A DNA stretch of 6,245 nt from an uncultured Verrucomicrobiota bacterium (GTDB taxonomy: Bacteria > Verrucomicrobiota > Verrucomicrobiia > Limisphaerales > UBA1096), in contig CAJXAU010000104.1 of assembly GCA_913050205.1 (NCBI GenBank), forward strand, positions 1 to 6,245, read 5' to 3'. This document shows, piece by piece, positions 5,903 to 6,245 of this stretch. Below the pieces are notes generated by a model. That model was given only the letters and a program-made list of their open reading frames with translations, was not told the DNA's origin and ran no database searches. The position numbers and the translations under genes were made by a program. Positions within the stretch are counted from its first letter, which is position 1. Each line of letters opens with the position of its first letter.

Positions 5903-6245
5903 CAAACTTGAAATTGAAAAAGAGAGCGAAGCAGAGTGGGCGCTTGGCCAAACGCTTGGCCGGGATGGCGTTTTGCCTGGCAATAATCGCCGTGGTCGGC
6001 TGCCGGTCGCCCAAGGATGGCAACGAGACTTTCAGCCTGAATGACCGGGTGACATACAACGCCGCCTACGACGAGGAACTGGATTTCATTTTCTCCCTTT
6101 CCGAAAAAGGCAAGTGGGAGGAGGCCGAGGCGGAAATAGGGTTGCTCATGCAGAAGCATCCTGATGACGCCACGCTGCAACGCATTGGCGATTGGGTGAC
6201 GACGCAAAAAACCTTGTTGCGCCAACAGGCAGTCGAGGATCGCAT
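5899..6245 (+). CDS. Lipoprotein with TPR-like helical segment, 3' end cut by window edge
   Basis: The frame is open from ATG 5899 to the right edge (115 complete codons). The start overlaps the mqnC stop as ATGA, with no ribosome site of its own in view, so translation is probably coupled to mqnC. Residues 1-20 are strongly basic (MTNLKLKKRAKQ...RLAKRLAG); a hydrophobic core (MAFCLAIIAVV, about 23-33) ends in a lipobox VVGC with Cys35, so this is a predicted lipoprotein anchored by acylated Cys35 after signal peptidase II cleavage. After a linker (RSPKDGNETFS) comes a helical stretch, roughly residues 52-95, where LDFIFSLSEKGKWEEAEAEIGLLMQKHPDD resembles a TPR-type helix pair; one repeat at most is visible. 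Function is unknown. The MqnC neighbour does not reveal a role, and no lipoprotein is needed for futalosine chemistry. The basic N-region includes two copies of the dispersed CGCTTGGCC half-repeat. Confidence 0.72.
   Translation, partial: MTNLKLKKRAKQSGRLAKRLAGMAFCLAIIAVVGCRSPKDGNETFSLNDRVTYNAAYDEELDFIFSLSEKGKWEEAEAEIGLLMQKHPDDATLQRIGDWVTTQKTLLRQQAVEDR
5941..5961. repeat. Tandem CGCTTGGCC half-sites in the lipoprotein gene
   Basis: CGCTTGGCC recurs at 5941 and 5953, a 12-base period; the first copy completes TTGGCCAA (5944-5951). Together they encode RLAKRLAG in the basic signal-peptide N-region. A degenerate relative (GCTTGGTCAAAGGCCAAGC) lies at 5871-5889, at the end of mqnC. Confidence 0.6.

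Noticed and set aside
2291..5961. A CRISPR array made of the repeated palindrome
   Set aside because: Copies are irregularly spaced (tens to thousands of bases), only 8-18 bases long, and lie inside genes.

Overview
The window looks like an ordinary chromosomal segment from a Gram-negative bacterium of the Planctomycetes-Verrucomicrobia-Chlamydiae kind, with Verrucomicrobiota the best guess. The reasons are an exosortase paired with an EpsI-type partner, a bacterial GlnRS, futalosine-pathway menaquinone synthesis, a lipoprotein signal peptide, and fairly high GC with GGAG-type ribosome sites before some genes. The lineage is an inference; nothing here is diagnostic on its own.

Layout: the left half (1-2850) is transcribed leftward. 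A metal-dependent M19 (renal-type) dipeptidase comes first (2850 to 1768). It is followed after 48 bases by an integral-membrane exosortase (1719 to 712). An EpsI/DUF3485-type exosortase-associated protein then starts 8 bases inside the end of the exosortase gene and runs off the left edge. A 155-base divergent intergenic region (2851-3005) separates this group from the rightward half. The rightward genes are glnS (glutaminyl-tRNA synthetase, 3006-4730), mqnC (radical SAM cyclic dehypoxanthinyl futalosine synthase, 4811-5902), and a lipoprotein with a TPR-like helical segment whose ATG overlaps the mqnC stop (5899 onward) and which runs off the right edge.

Functionally, the exosortase and EpsI-like proteins belong together: they process and sort C-terminally tagged surface or exopolysaccharide-associated proteins at the inner membrane. 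GlnRS and MqnC are housekeeping enzymes for translation and respiratory quinone synthesis. No functional link between the two halves is apparent.

The most unusual signal is not a gene. A short perfect palindrome, CTTGGCCAAG, usually flanked as CGCTTGGCCAAGCG, recurs across the window. TTGGCCAA occurs eight times in 6.2 kb, where about 0.1 would be expected with equal base use, and many half-sites accompany it. It lies in coding and intergenic DNA, in at least two reading frames, and forms an overlapping tandem cluster just after glnS. This resembles the highly iterated palindromes known from cyanobacteria (HIP1, GCGATCGC), but with a different sequence.
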